Part shown: one piece after another, positions 1-7,597 of the stretch
Position numbering within the stretch: position 1 is the stretch's first letter
Layout: every line of letters begins with the position of its first letter
Notes under the pieces: generated by a model
Told to the model about the DNA's origin: nothing
Seen by the model: only the letters and a program-made list of their open reading frames with translations
Database searches by the model: none
Program-made: the position numbers and the translations under genes
Source: Duganella sp. CF517
Lineage (GTDB): Bacteria; Pseudomonadota; Gammaproteobacteria; Burkholderiales; Burkholderiaceae_D
Length of the DNA: 64,000 bases
Reading direction: 5' to 3'
Assembly (NCBI RefSeq): GCF_900110275.1
Contig: NZ_FODC01000010.1
Span: 62,001 to 126,000 of the forward strand

Positions 1-378
1 AGTGAAGATACCCTCTTCTACGGAACCAAGGCTCTCTAGTCGTCTGCATTTGCGAAACGCCTTAAGCTAGCAAACCGGAAGGGCTCAGATGGCGGCACTC
101 TACTAACCGCCCTTCCGGATAAACCAAGTAATCCTCTTACCATCTCACCCCGAGAGGGGCCGAGCCGCATATGTTAGGAATGACGTACAATGTTCACATG
201 CTACTGGAGGTATCCTTGCGGAATCCTGTCATCGCTCTGCTATCAATCGTCCTGGCGATCACGCTGCCGGGCGGAATTGACAACTTGTAACACACCTCCA
301 CGTCTTTACGTGGAGCAGTATTACTATAGCATCATCTTTCGACCTCATGTGCAATAATTCCCGCGAACATGTTCCGAC
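1..378. other. Gene-poor left edge
   Basis: I find no convincing gene here. A 39-codon frame at 171-290 has a GGAGGT-like site before an internal TTG start (216) and would encode a short hydrophobic peptide, but nothing else supports it. A 7-bp stem with 6-nt loop (296-315) lies just past the stop of the ATPase gene that reads leftwards. It lacks a T-run in either direction, so it may be a weak terminator or just an inverted repeat. Base composition is less GC-rich than the rest of the window. Confidence 0.4.
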
Positions 379-1884
379 TTAGCCTCGGATCACCGGCCCA
401 AACAACCTCATCACTTGCGGCCGTTCTGTCGCGAATATGTGCTCAGCTAGCAGTTTGAACAACGTACCCCGCACTTCGGATTCGGACGTATTGGGCAACT
501 GATCGGCAAGCAACGTACAAATGCTGTCGACAACCGCTTTGCATAAATCTCGCTCATTCGCCACGCCAGGTGCTGGTGCTTGCGCCAAATCTACGGCCCG
601 CAGGGAAAGCGTATTTAACATGAAGTGCTGACGCAATTTGGTCAGTGTGGCGACACGGTGATCCACTAAAAATCGTACTAGCCCAACCTCCAGCGTAAAG
701 GGCAGAAACGAGATGGACGCGCGCTCGTTGCGATAAATCCTGACGATATCCTCAACTTGCGCGTTGTCCAATAAGGGCTCGGCGTCCGCATCCAGCATCA
801 CATACGCTCTGGTGACGGAAGGCAACAGCGGCTTCTGTCGCACAAAGAACCGAATAACATTCACGAAACCACCGACAGGTATCGCATTTACGCTAGGCAC
901 CGTGGCAGCATCCCGGAACTGATCACCGATAAATCTTCGTGAAAGTTGCTCAACCACAATTCGCGCAGCTTCATCTTCAACGTAAATAACCACATCAGAC
1001 GCCGCCTCTTCTCGATAGGCGAGCGCGCCTAAAACGAACGAAGGGAAGCAGTTTTCGGCACAAAATACCTTTCCATCTTCACTCGCTTGTAGAAACAATA
1101 TCTGCCTCCTCGCTGCCTGTTTAATCAAGGTAGCAGAGTGCGTCGAGACAATTACGGTCAAGTTCTTTTCGCCCGCAATTTGCTCCAAATATTTCAACAA
1201 CTCCGTCTGGGCAGTAGGATGCAATGCTAATTCAAGTTCATCAATCAGTACCAATGAACCACGCGGACAGTCCGCGAGCATCTTAAGCAGCTTCAGAATG
1301 CAAAGCTCACCTAAACTCAAATTCTTTTCAGAGAAATAGCTCTTTTTCTGTTTGCCTACACTGGGCAACTCAATTAGGAATGCTGAATTACCCACACCCT
1401 TACGGACATTAATAGTCTTTAAGGCATCAAATTTATCAGTACAAAATATCTGATTGGCCGCTGTAATAATATCGTGCCGGGCAGCTCGAACCTTCCTCGG
1501 AGAAAAATCGTCTTTATTGGGCTCAATACGATCGGCATTAGCCGCGATATAAACCACCGATGGGTAATTAAGAGTCTCAAGAACGTTACTGTTCGCTTTA
1601 GGTAGCGGCACCCATCTCTCTGTCCTATAGGTGTACGTCACCAAGCCGCCCGGAGTTTCATATTGTATGGATGCGCCCTCACAAGAATCTACTTGGTCGG
1701 ACATCCGCGACGCAGGGAAATGCGAAGGGAAGGCGTTCTTAAAACCGATACGCCTTAGACACCCCAAGAGAGAGGTCTTTCCTGTTCCGTTGCTGCCAGT
1801 GAGGAGCCAAACACCTTGCCTCGGAATGGTGAACTCCAAGCAAGAAATATGGCGCAAATTATTTATCGTGATTTTGGATGGCAT
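379..1884 (-). CDS. OLD-like AAA ATPase with Toprim-like C-terminal domain
   Basis: This is an ABC/SMC-like AAA ATPase of 501 residues. It has a Walker A motif GSNGTGKT (30-37), a signature-like LSLGEL (189-194), a Walker B LVLIDELEL (211-219) and an H-loop STHS (247-250). The C-terminal half has VEDE (302-305) and LDADAE (364-369), which look like the acidic motifs of the Toprim domain in OLD-family nucleases. The start at MPSK is chosen because beta-strand 1 of the ATPase follows at once; an upstream ATG at 1998 would add 38 low-quality residues. OLD-like proteins act in phage defence or DNA processing, but no TIGR04141, GajB-like helicase or reverse transcriptase partner is visible. GC content is lower than in the backbone, suggesting transfer. 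The family is clear; the function is inferred. Confidence 0.75.
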   Translation of the reverse strand: MPSKITINNLRHISCLEFTIPRQGVWLLTGSNGTGKTSLLGCLRRIGFKNAFPSHFPASRMSDQVDSCEGASIQYETPGGLVTYTYRTERWVPLPKANSNVLETLNYPSVVYIAANADRIEPNKDDFSPRKVRAARHDIITAANQIFCTDKFDALKTINVRKGVGNSAFLIELPSVGKQKKSYFSEKNLSLGELCILKLLKMLADCPRGSLVLIDELELALHPTAQTELLKYLEQIAGEKNLTVIVSTHSATLIKQAARRQILFLQASEDGKVFCAENCFPSFVLGALAYREEAASDVVIYVEDEAARIVVEQLSRRFIGDQFRDAATVPSVNAIPVGGFVNVIRFFVRQKPLLPSVTRAYVMLDADAEPLLDNAQVEDIVRIYRNERASISFLPFTLEVGLVRFLVDHRVATLTKLRQHFMLNTLSLRAVDLAQAPAPGVANERDLCKAVVDSICTLLADQLPNTSESEVRGTLFKLLAEHIFATERPQVMRLFGPVIRG

Positions 1885-2278
1885 ATTAGCAAGGTCTCTA
1901 GCCGGACAGATATTTCCAGGCAAGTGTACATGCAAAAAGGATAACGTCAAGAAAATTTCCGGTCGCCCCCCATGACGACACCTTGCGGCCCCGCCCAAAA
2001 TGTGCCGCCCGCTTTGGTAGGGAGCGCCAGAGCCACACCCAACACGACCGGAGATAGACCAGACAAGGGGAGCTCCGATTCCGATTTTCGTTCAGCAGGC
2101 AATGTGCCACGCAGGCCCACGCGCATTCGCACAGGGCACCTTTAGCTGCGCTCAGAGCCACGGATTTGAACTCCGTGTCTCCAAATGATCCTTCACATTT
2201 TTTTGACGCTTCGCAAAGAAACCTTTCGATTGCCGGACAACAATGAGCCTTCATGCCAATCATTACCTAGAGGAAATT
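1885..2278. other. Divergent intergenic region before hcp
   Basis: This 394-bp stretch separates the leftward ATPase from the rightward hcp and must hold both promoters. A TTGACG at 2203-2208 with a weak TCGATT 17 bp later is the best -35/-10 pair for hcp. A 6-bp stem hairpin (2159-2177) has a GTTCAAA loop on the minus strand, but the rest of a tRNA cannot be drawn. No other gene is visible. Confidence 0.35.
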
Positions 2279-2770
2279 ATGGCAATTGATGTGTATCTGC
2301 AGATAGACGGCATCAGCGGCGAATCGCTCGACGACAATCATCGCAACTGGATTGAATGCATCGAGGTGCATTGGGGCCTTGCGCAGCCGAAAAGCAGCAC
2401 TGCCTCCACCGGCGGCGGTCATACCGCCGAGCGATGTCAGCACTCAGAAATCAACTTTCTCAAGCTTGCCGACCGCTCTTCGCCCATCCTGATGCAAAGC
2501 TGCTCAACGGGCAAGACTATTGCCAAGGCCCGACTGGAGTTCATGCGTGCCGATGGGCTGGGCGAACGGATCAAATATTTTGAAATCAATCTTGAGAACG
2601 TTCTGGTATGTCACGTGACTGCGGACATAAGCGAAGGAGAAATCCTAACCGAGCACGTCGGATTGAAGTTCTCCAAAGTGAGTTGGCAATACATCCAGCA
2701 ACGAGTATCCGGCGGCATCGCTGGCAACACTGCCGGTAGCTGGAACCTTGCCAACAATCGCATCGCGTGA
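2279..2770 (+). CDS. hcp: Type VI secretion tube protein, Hcp1 family
   Basis: The 163-residue product matches Hcp, the hexameric ring protein of the T6SS tube that also chaperones small effectors. Visible hallmarks are the N-terminal MAIDVYLQIDGISGES, a central HTAERCQHSEI and a C-terminal KFSKVSWQY. An AGAGGA site lies 6 bp before the ATG at 2279; the longer upstream start has no such site. The gene is followed after 53 bp by a candidate amidase effector and then a candidate immunity gene. This is the usual layout of an Hcp-linked cargo cassette, in which the effector is loaded in the Hcp lumen. No other core T6SS gene is nearby; the next ones are tssG/tssF at 18.7-21.5 kb. Confidence 0.93.
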   Translation: MAIDVYLQIDGISGESLDDNHRNWIECIEVHWGLAQPKSSTASTGGGHTAERCQHSEINFLKLADRSSPILMQSCSTGKTIAKARLEFMRADGLGERIKYFEINLENVLVCHVTADISEGEILTEHVGLKFSKVSWQYIQQRVSGGIAGNTAGSWNLANNRIA

Positions 2771-2823
2771 AGCGATCTCCGCTGCCCCCGAACCAACTGC
2801 ATTCCAGCACAGAGGTTACATAC

Positions 2824-3240
2824 ATGGCATACATCTACACGAAAGTTTCAGACCTCGAGGGTAAGGAGAAGGTCGGCACCACGCAATGTGTTGCTCTAGT
2901 CCAGTTCTATGCCGGCGCGCCAAACCACAGGGGTTGGAAAGCCGGGGCGGCAGTCCTGGATAATAAGGATATCCAGCCAGGCACCGCCATCGCCACGTTC
3001 GTCAACGGCCACTACCCTAGCAACAGCACCGGCAACCACGCCGCGCTTTTTATCCGGCATGGCATCAACGGATTCTGGGTGATGGACCAATGGAAAGATG
3101 ACCGCCCTGCTGATCAAAACAAGAAACCAACGATATCCTCCCGTTTCATATCATCGAGAGGCCTTACGCAGCGAGCGAACGGCGCTTGGCCGAACGCCAG
3201 CAATAATGCAGACGCCTACAGCGTCATTGAGATGAGGTGA
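2824..3240 (+). CDS. BPSL0067-family protein, candidate T6SS peptidoglycan amidase effector
   Basis: The 138-residue protein resembles the BPSL0067 family, small NlpC/P60- or CHAP-like proteins often encoded beside hcp. A catalytic Cys-His-Asp set can be read as C22 (TTQCVALVQ), H72 (GNHAALF) and D88 (WVMDQW). No signal peptide is seen, as expected for cargo delivered by the T6SS. The start at 2824 begins the conserved MAYIYTKV; an in-frame ATG at 2767 overlaps the hcp stop region and lacks family similarity. Cleavage of peptidoglycan peptide stems is inferred from fold and context, not shown. The next gene, 3 bp downstream, is the likely immunity protein. Confidence 0.8.
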   Translation: MAYIYTKVSDLEGKEKVGTTQCVALVQFYAGAPNHRGWKAGAAVLDNKDIQPGTAIATFVNGHYPSNSTGNHAALFIRHGINGFWVMDQWKDDRPADQNKKPTISSRFISSRGLTQRANGAWPNASNNADAYSVIEMR

Positions 3241-3243
3241 AAC

Positions 3244-3672
3244 ATGATGCGCAGTCGAATACGATTTGTAGTGGCACTCGGTGCTGCGGCGACGCTCACC
3301 GCGTCAGCCGGCACAACGCACGTGATTGAATGTCCGACCGAAATTCCACAAACATCTTTAGCGATCGAGAACCCACCCGCCGGTTGGACACCGTTTGCAC
3401 GAACGGGGTTGCGTCTCAGTTCCGCCGAGCCCATGTTCGGCCCGCCGTCGGAGAAGGGTTTTCTCAAACCCAGCAGCTCGACAGCGACACGCGACGTTTG
3501 GAACGAACTGAAAGGAGTGATCGAAGGAGGAAAATGGATCGCTTGCCGCTACGGAGAACGCGGCGAGGTAATTCTCTCCAAGCGCATAGCTGACGCCACT
3601 TCAGCATGCACGGTCGTTGCCAACAGAGGCAAACAAGGCGTCAACCATCCAGAAGTGACGTGCGTTTGGTGA
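3244..3672 (+). CDS. STY0301-family exported protein, candidate immunity protein
   Basis: The 142-residue product has a basic N-terminus and a hydrophobic stretch ending ASA-G near residue 22, a standard signal peptide. The mature part carries two or more cysteines (IECP and ..RYG..SACTVV..VTCVW), consistent with a disulfide-bonded periplasmic protein. It resembles the STY0301 family commonly found directly after BPSL0067-type genes. A periplasmic location is what an immunity protein against a peptidoglycan amidase needs. A GAGGTGA site precedes the paired ATG codons at 3244/3247. The two genes are 3 bp apart and probably translated together. The immunity role is inferred from context. Confidence 0.72.
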   Translation: MMRSRIRFVVALGAAATLTASAGTTHVIECPTEIPQTSLAIENPPAGWTPFARTGLRLSSAEPMFGPPSEKGFLKPSSSTATRDVWNELKGVIEGGKWIACRYGERGEVILSKRIADATSACTVVANRGKQGVNHPEVTCVW

Positions 3673-3727
3673 CATAAATCTCGCGGTCATTACGAAAAGC
3701 CGCAGGGCGAAATCAAGTGGCCGACGA

Positions 3728-3826
3728 GCGGGGTTAGCATCCGGCCAGACCACGCCAATCTGCGTTACCATAACGGCGTTTGCAGGCGGTGCGCTTACCG
3801 CATTTGGTACAGGTCATATCTGGTAG
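3728..3826 (+). pseudogene. 3' remnant of glycine-zipper effector (module copy 1)
   Basis: A 32-codon open stretch reads AGLASGQTTPICVT, then AFAGGALTAFGTGHIW, then TAG. It aligns without gaps to the last 32 residues of the intact gene at 21700-22416 (AGLACGPGAPVCVT...AAFGVSSIW). Upstream sequence does not continue the match, so only the end of the gene survives. The fragment sits directly after the Hcp cassette and just before a remnant of the partner gene, in the same order and with the same short spacer as in the intact module. Confidence 0.72.
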
Positions 3827-3832
3827 GTTTTC

Positions 3833-4130
3833 GTGAAATTGCTCCCCGCTCCCGACTACGCGATCCGCGTGATCGCGCCGCAAACTTCCGACTCGGCGCC
3901 ACAGAGCCAAATTATCGTCGCAGGCCTACCGACCGGTAAGGTCATCGGCGGCGCGGTGCTACGTACAGCCCTCAAGTGGCACGAGTACGTTTTGCTTTTC
4001 TTGACCGATGACGTTCTTTTTGAAGAAACCCTGAGCATCTATCTTTAGACGCAGATTTGAACGTCGTGGATTCAGCCAGGATGTACTTCATCTACGCGAC
4101 GGGAATATTCTCCGATCTGGATCTGACGCG
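3833..4130 (+). pseudogene. Frameshifted remnant of small partner (immunity) gene (module copy 1)
   Basis: A GTG start 6 bp after the preceding stop opens a frame of MKLLPAPDYAIRV... that reaches ETLSIYL and stops at 4046-4048. One base is missing there: in the +1 frame the match resumes as LDADLNVVDSARM and YATGIFSDLDL, up to about 4130. Together these match residues 1 to about 97 of the protein at 22423-22884 (HEDTLRIYLLDPKLDIVDAA). After 4130 the sequence switches to unrelated dehydrogenase DNA, so the 3' third is lost. This is a pseudogene of the partner gene. Confidence 0.75.
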
Positions 4131-4135
4131 GCTTG

Positions 4136-4309
4136 GGAGCCGATGCGCTCATCGACTACGAAAAAGAAGATTATATCGACGCCGTCATGCGTGAGACCGG
4201 GGGACGCGGTGTCGATATCGTGTTCGACACTACCGGCGGCAACACCCTGGCGCGCAGTGCCGACGCGCCAGCGCAACTCGGAACAACGGTCTTCGGGGAA
4301 AAATCGTAA
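4136..4309 (+). pseudogene. Fragment of zinc-type alcohol dehydrogenase / quinone oxidoreductase
   Basis: The frame from 4136 reads [18 protein letters not shown] followed by [17 protein letters not shown] and stops at 4307-4309. This is the stretch after the Rossmann dinucleotide-binding motif in medium-chain dehydrogenases/quinone oxidoreductases. Both ends are missing, leaving about 57 codons. It abuts the broken partner-gene remnant on the left and a monooxygenase fragment on the right, so it is debris of past recombination rather than a gene. Confidence 0.7.
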
Positions 4310-4327
4310 TCGACGTCAAAGGTGCGC

Positions 4328-4468
4328 CATGATTTACGCGATCGCCTGCTCCCGGTCAGCCTTGAATCCGTGGATACCTTCAAGCGAGCATTTGCCGAGG
4401 TCGCTCCTTTGCTCGCGCGCGCGGAGGGGTACGGCGGTCACCTGCCCGCGCAAGGGATTGAAACACCA
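4328..4468 (+). pseudogene. Fragment of antibiotic biosynthesis monooxygenase-like gene
   Basis: Codons from 4328 read ESVDTFKRAFAEVAPLLARA followed by EGYGGHLPAQGIETP. This matches the N-terminal half of ABM/ferredoxin-like dimeric alpha-beta barrel monooxygenases as I know the family. No start codon or C-terminal part remains; the next frame at 4471 belongs to a different family. Assignment rests on one short fragment. Confidence 0.5.
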
Positions 4469-4470
4469 CG

Positions 4471-4671
4471 CCGCTGTATGACAAACTCGGCGTCCCGGCA
4501 GCCTACCGTGACGAGATCGGCAAGCAAATCATCGCCAAGATTCCAATCGGCCGCATGGGCACACCGTAAGAGGTGGCAAAAGCCGTGCTGTACTTCGCCT
4601 CCGACGAGTCCAAATGGACGGTGGGCGCCGAGATCATGGTCGACGGCGGACGCGCACTCAACGGCAAATAG
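4471..4671 (+). pseudogene. C-terminal remnant of short-chain dehydrogenase with in-frame stop
   Basis: The frame from 4471 reads PLYDKLGVPAAYRDEIGKQI, then IPIGRMGTP, a TAA stop at 4567-4569, then EVAKAVLYFASDESKWTVGA and EIMVDGGRALNGK before TAG. RMG-P-E-A followed by YFASD...G-E...VDGG is the classic SDR C-terminus. The TAA replaces the usual glutamate/glutamine codon before EVA, consistent with one point mutation. The N-terminal Rossmann and YxxxK parts are absent. Confidence 0.8.
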
Positions 4672-4817
4672 GCACCCGATGCCGTCGGCCGACAACGGTT
4701 CGGCACCGGCATGACGACGCTTGACCTCGATCAATGCCTCCGATTGCCCTGGCACGGCGCGGCGTCGCCGACGTACAATCGCCCAGCAACGACGCCAACG
4801 GAAATCTGCGAGGAAAA

Positions 4818-5525
4818 ATGAATCGAATCTTGCGGGTCGCGCTCCCGCTTGCGCTCACACTGGCGACGGCCAGCGCCAGCGGCAGCACATGCTACGGCAC
4901 GCCGGCGCGGGGGCGCCTGCACGGCGGGGTGCCGCTCCCCGCCCAGGGACAAAACTATGTTCCTTATAGTACGCTGGGCGTGACGCTGGGGAGAACCTAC
5001 GTGCACCAGACCGCGCGCGATATTGTTGTCGAGGCCTACGAGGCCACGCGCGTCAGCATGCCCGAAAAGCGCTTCATGTATGGCGAGACCGGCCTGGCGA
5101 CCGGCGGCCCGTTCAAGCCGCACCGCACCCACCAATCCGGCGTCTCGGTGGACTTCATGGTGCCCGTCATCGACCGCGCGCACAAGTCGGTGCTGCTGCC
5201 GACGAGCATGCAGAACAAGTTCGGCTACGCGCTGGAGTTCGATGCGAGCGGGTCGCTGGACGATCTGCGCATCGATTTTGAAGCCATGGCGGAGCATCTC
5301 TACCAGCTTGCGGGAGCGGCGAAGAAACGCCAGGTGAAGATCAGAACTGTGATTTTCCAAAAAGAGTTGACGGAATTACTCTTCCAGACAAAACGCGGCA
5401 ACGCGCTGCGGGCCTCGATGCCCTTCATGAAGGCAACGCCGTGGATCAAACATGACGAGCATTATCATGTGGAGTTTTCACTGCCGTGCCGCCCGCTCGG
5501 CGAGCATGGAACAGCGTCGAACTGA
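4818..5525 (+). CDS. MepA-like murein endopeptidase (LAS/M74-type metallopeptidase)
   Basis: The 235-residue product starts with a signal peptide (MNRILRVALPLALTLATASA). It contains the LAS-type zinc motif H105-QSGVSV-D112 (HQSGVSVDF, compare HQTGLDVDI in MepA) and a C-terminal KHDEHYHVEF in which HxH would supply the third zinc ligand and the catalytic histidine. It ends with a Cys-Arg-Pro like MepA-type enzymes. These cut meso-DAP cross-links between peptidoglycan stems in the periplasm. An AGGA site precedes the ATG at 4818; an ATG at 4734 would put 28 non-conserved residues before the signal peptide. It lies next to the T6SS cassette, but nothing links it to that system. Confidence 0.75.
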   Translation: MNRILRVALPLALTLATASASGSTCYGTPARGRLHGGVPLPAQGQNYVPYSTLGVTLGRTYVHQTARDIVVEAYEATRVSMPEKRFMYGETGLATGGPFKPHRTHQSGVSVDFMVPVIDRAHKSVLLPTSMQNKFGYALEFDASGSLDDLRIDFEAMAEHLYQLAGAAKKRQVKIRTVIFQKELTELLFQTKRGNALRASMPFMKATPWIKHDEHYHVEFSLPCRPLGEHGTASN

Positions 5526-5644
5526 ATCGGCACGCCTTGCAGGCCGGCATCGGGTCGCGCCACGCCGCGCACCCGCGTCCTGTTGCCTGCCGCGCATCGC
5601 AAGCGGTGCTAACATGGAAACACACCAATCAACCTGGAGGCATC

Positions 5645-5973
5645 ATGGCCCTTGAGCATGCGAAACCTGGAGAACCGATTGCATTGACCCACGCGGGCGA
5701 GGATAGTTCCACCTTTTCCTCGATAGCGTTGACGAAGACGGAGCAGATCGAATTGATCAGGTTGGTGCTGCCCGCCGGCAAAGAAATGCCGGAACATCAT
5801 GTCAAAGGCGAGATAACCCTGCTGTGCGTGTCCGGCGAAATCGCCGTCACCACGCGCGGCGTCCCCACCGCGCTCAAGCCGAATCAGCTGTTGTACCTGG
5901 AAGGCGGCGCCCCCACGCGGTCCGCGCGTTGGCCGACTCGGTGGCGCTGCTCACCATCGTCTTGCGCCACTAA
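5645..5973 (+). pseudogene. Cupin-domain protein with a -1 frameshift near its end
   Basis: A GGAGG site precedes the ATG at 5645. The product reads MALEHAKPGEPIALTHAGED, later LVLPAGKEMPEHHVKGEITL and GEIAVTTRGVPTALKPNQLL, a small single-domain cupin with metal-binding-like histidines (EHHVKGE). After LYLEGGAP the frame is lost in a run of five C at about 5910. One more C would restore HAVRALADSVALLTIVLRH and a TAA at 5971-5973, the normal end of such cupins. As written the protein continues into a meaningless Arg/Pro-rich tail. It is either a recent pseudogene or a base-calling error in a homopolymer. Confidence 0.72.
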
Positions 5974-6002
5974 GCCGCCGTACCGGCGAGCAAACCGCCG
6001 CG

Positions 6003-6026
6003 TCGGCCCGCAACCACGCGGGCCGA
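6003..6026. terminator. Strong GC hairpin after cupin gene
   Basis: A perfect 9-bp stem (TCGGCCCGC / GCGGGCCGA) with a 6-nt loop lies 30 bp after the restored cupin stop and 100 bp before the flippase start. There is no T-run, so intrinsic termination is uncertain. Confidence 0.35.
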
Positions 6027-6125
6027 TGCCAAAGTTCGTTCCAGGTCAAAAGGCCGGGGCGCAAACCCGCATAAGATGCGAGAGCGCCCCCATACTGCCG
6101 CCGCGTTCATTGCGGACAACCTGAA

Positions 6126-7589
6126 ATGAACGCGATAAAAAGTTCCCTGTTGATGTCATTCGCCGAGAAGTACACCGTGCTGGTGATCGGCACGGCCGGC
6201 GGCATGATCATCGCGCGCCTGCTGACACCAGCCCAAATCGGCATCTTCTCGATCGGCGCCGTGGTCGTCGGCATCACGCAGATGGTGCGCGATTTCGGCG
6301 TCGGACAATACCTGGTCCAGGAAAAGGACCTCAACACGGAGCGCCTGCGCGCGGCCTACACGCTGACGATGCTGATCTCCTGGAGCATGGCCGCCCTGCT
6401 CGCGCTGGCCGCCGATGCGGTCGCGGCCTTCTACGCCGAGCCCGGCGTCGGCGAAGTCCTGCGCGTGCTGGCGCTCAACGTCCTGCTGATACCGTTCGGT
6501 TCGATCACGCTGCCCGTGCTGCGCCGGCAACTACGCTTCCAAGCGCTGTACTGCATCAACGTCGCCAACGCGCTCACCAATCTGCTGGCCTGCCTCGCAC
6601 TGATCGGACTGGGCTTCGGCTACCTCAGCCTGGCGTGGGCTGCGGTCGCCGGCAGCCTGGCGACGGTGCTGGTGAGCCTGCCGTTCCGGCCGGCCGGGAT
6701 GCCGTGGCTGCCCGGCTTTACCGGCATGCGCAAGCTGCTGCACTTCGGCGCCTACGCGACCGGCTCGAACGTGATCGACGAATGCGGTGTCGCGGCGCCG
6801 GACATTATCATCGGCAAGCTCATCGATGTCGAGTCGGTGGGCCTGTTCGGCAAGGCGCAGGCCACGCTGAATATCTTCAACATGCTCATCACGCGCGCGG
6901 TCACGCCGGTGATCCTGCCGCTGTTCGCCGCCAACGTGCGCGACGGCCACGACGTCAAGCGCCTGTACCTGCGCACCGTCGCCTACATGGCGGGACTGGC
7001 GTGGCCGTTCTTCGCCGTGCTGGCCGTGCTGGCCACGCCGCTGACGCGCCTGCTGTACGGACACCAGTGGGACGCCAGCGCGCCGCTGGTGCGCATCATG
7101 TGCGTCTCGAGCGCCACGTTCTGCCTGTTCAGCATGGCGCGCGACCTGTTCGTCGCCATGGGACGGGTACGGCTGCGCGCGCAGCTGGAGGCGATCGGCG
7201 TGTCGATGCGCATCGCCGCCATCGTCGCGGCGGCACCGTTCGGGCTCGAGGCGGTGGCCTGGAGCATCACCGCGACGTCGCTGCTGCGTTCGGCATTGTT
7301 GTACCGCAGCCTGGCGGCGCTGACCGGCATGCGCGTCGTGGAACTGGGCCGCGGCGTGCTGCGCTCGGCCGGCCTGGCCGCGCTCAGCGTGGCCGGCCCG
7401 GCGCTGCTGATGCTGTCGCCCGGCCTCGACGACGCCGGCCCGGTGCTCGTGCTCGCGCTCGCCGGTTCGGCCGCGCTGGCCTGCTGGGTCGCGGGCATCA
7501 TCTTGCTCAACCACGAGATCAAGCCGGACTTGATGGCGATGGCGCGCCCGCTGCTGCGCCGCCTGTTGCCGAAACCGGCACGGCGCTAG
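6126..7589 (+). CDS. Polysaccharide/O-antigen flippase (Wzx/RfbX-like)
   Basis: The 487-residue protein is hydrophobic along nearly its whole length, with about 12-14 predicted membrane segments. It has the typical start of a MOP-superfamily flippase (SSLLMSFAEKYTVLVIGTAG, then LLTPAQIGIFSIGAVVVGI). Such proteins move undecaprenyl-linked oligosaccharide repeat units across the inner membrane. The next gene, starting 8 bp downstream, is a family 2 glycosyltransferase, so the two form a small polysaccharide operon. No polymerase, ligase or further glycosyltransferases follow. The pair therefore looks like an accessory module or the end of a locus reduced by deletion. The exact substrate is unknown. 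Confidence 0.88.
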   Translation: MNAIKSSLLMSFAEKYTVLVIGTAGGMIIARLLTPAQIGIFSIGAVVVGITQMVRDFGVGQYLVQEKDLNTERLRAAYTLTMLISWSMAALLALAADAVAAFYAEPGVGEVLRVLALNVLLIPFGSITLPVLRRQLRFQALYCINVANALTNLLACLALIGLGFGYLSLAWAAVAGSLATVLVSLPFRPAGMPWLPGFTGMRKLLHFGAYATGSNVIDECGVAAPDIIIGKLIDVESVGLFGKAQATLNIFNMLITRAVTPVILPLFAANVRDGHDVKRLYLRTVAYMAGLAWPFFAVLAVLATPLTRLLYGHQWDASAPLVRIMCVSSATFCLFSMARDLFVAMGRVRLRAQLEAIGVSMRIAAIVAAAPFGLEAVAWSITATSLLRSALLYRSLAALTGMRVVELGRGVLRSAGLAALSVAGPALLMLSPGLDDAGPVLVLALAGSAALACWVAGIILLNHEIKPDLMAMARPLLRRLLPKPARR

Positions 7590-7597
7590 GAAACGAT

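Noticed and set aside
171-290. 39-codon frame with a hydrophobic product and a GGAGGT-like site before an internal TTG
   Set aside because: Too short and unsupported by context; could be chance.
2159-2177. Hairpin with a GTTCAAA loop that resembles a tRNA T-arm on the minus strand
   Set aside because: The stem is shifted by one position from a real T-arm and no anticodon or acceptor stem can be folded around it.
3833-4130. Programmed frameshift in the partner-gene remnant
   Set aside because: No slippery heptamer or downstream structure is seen, the 3' third of the gene is missing, and the intact copy is not frameshifted.
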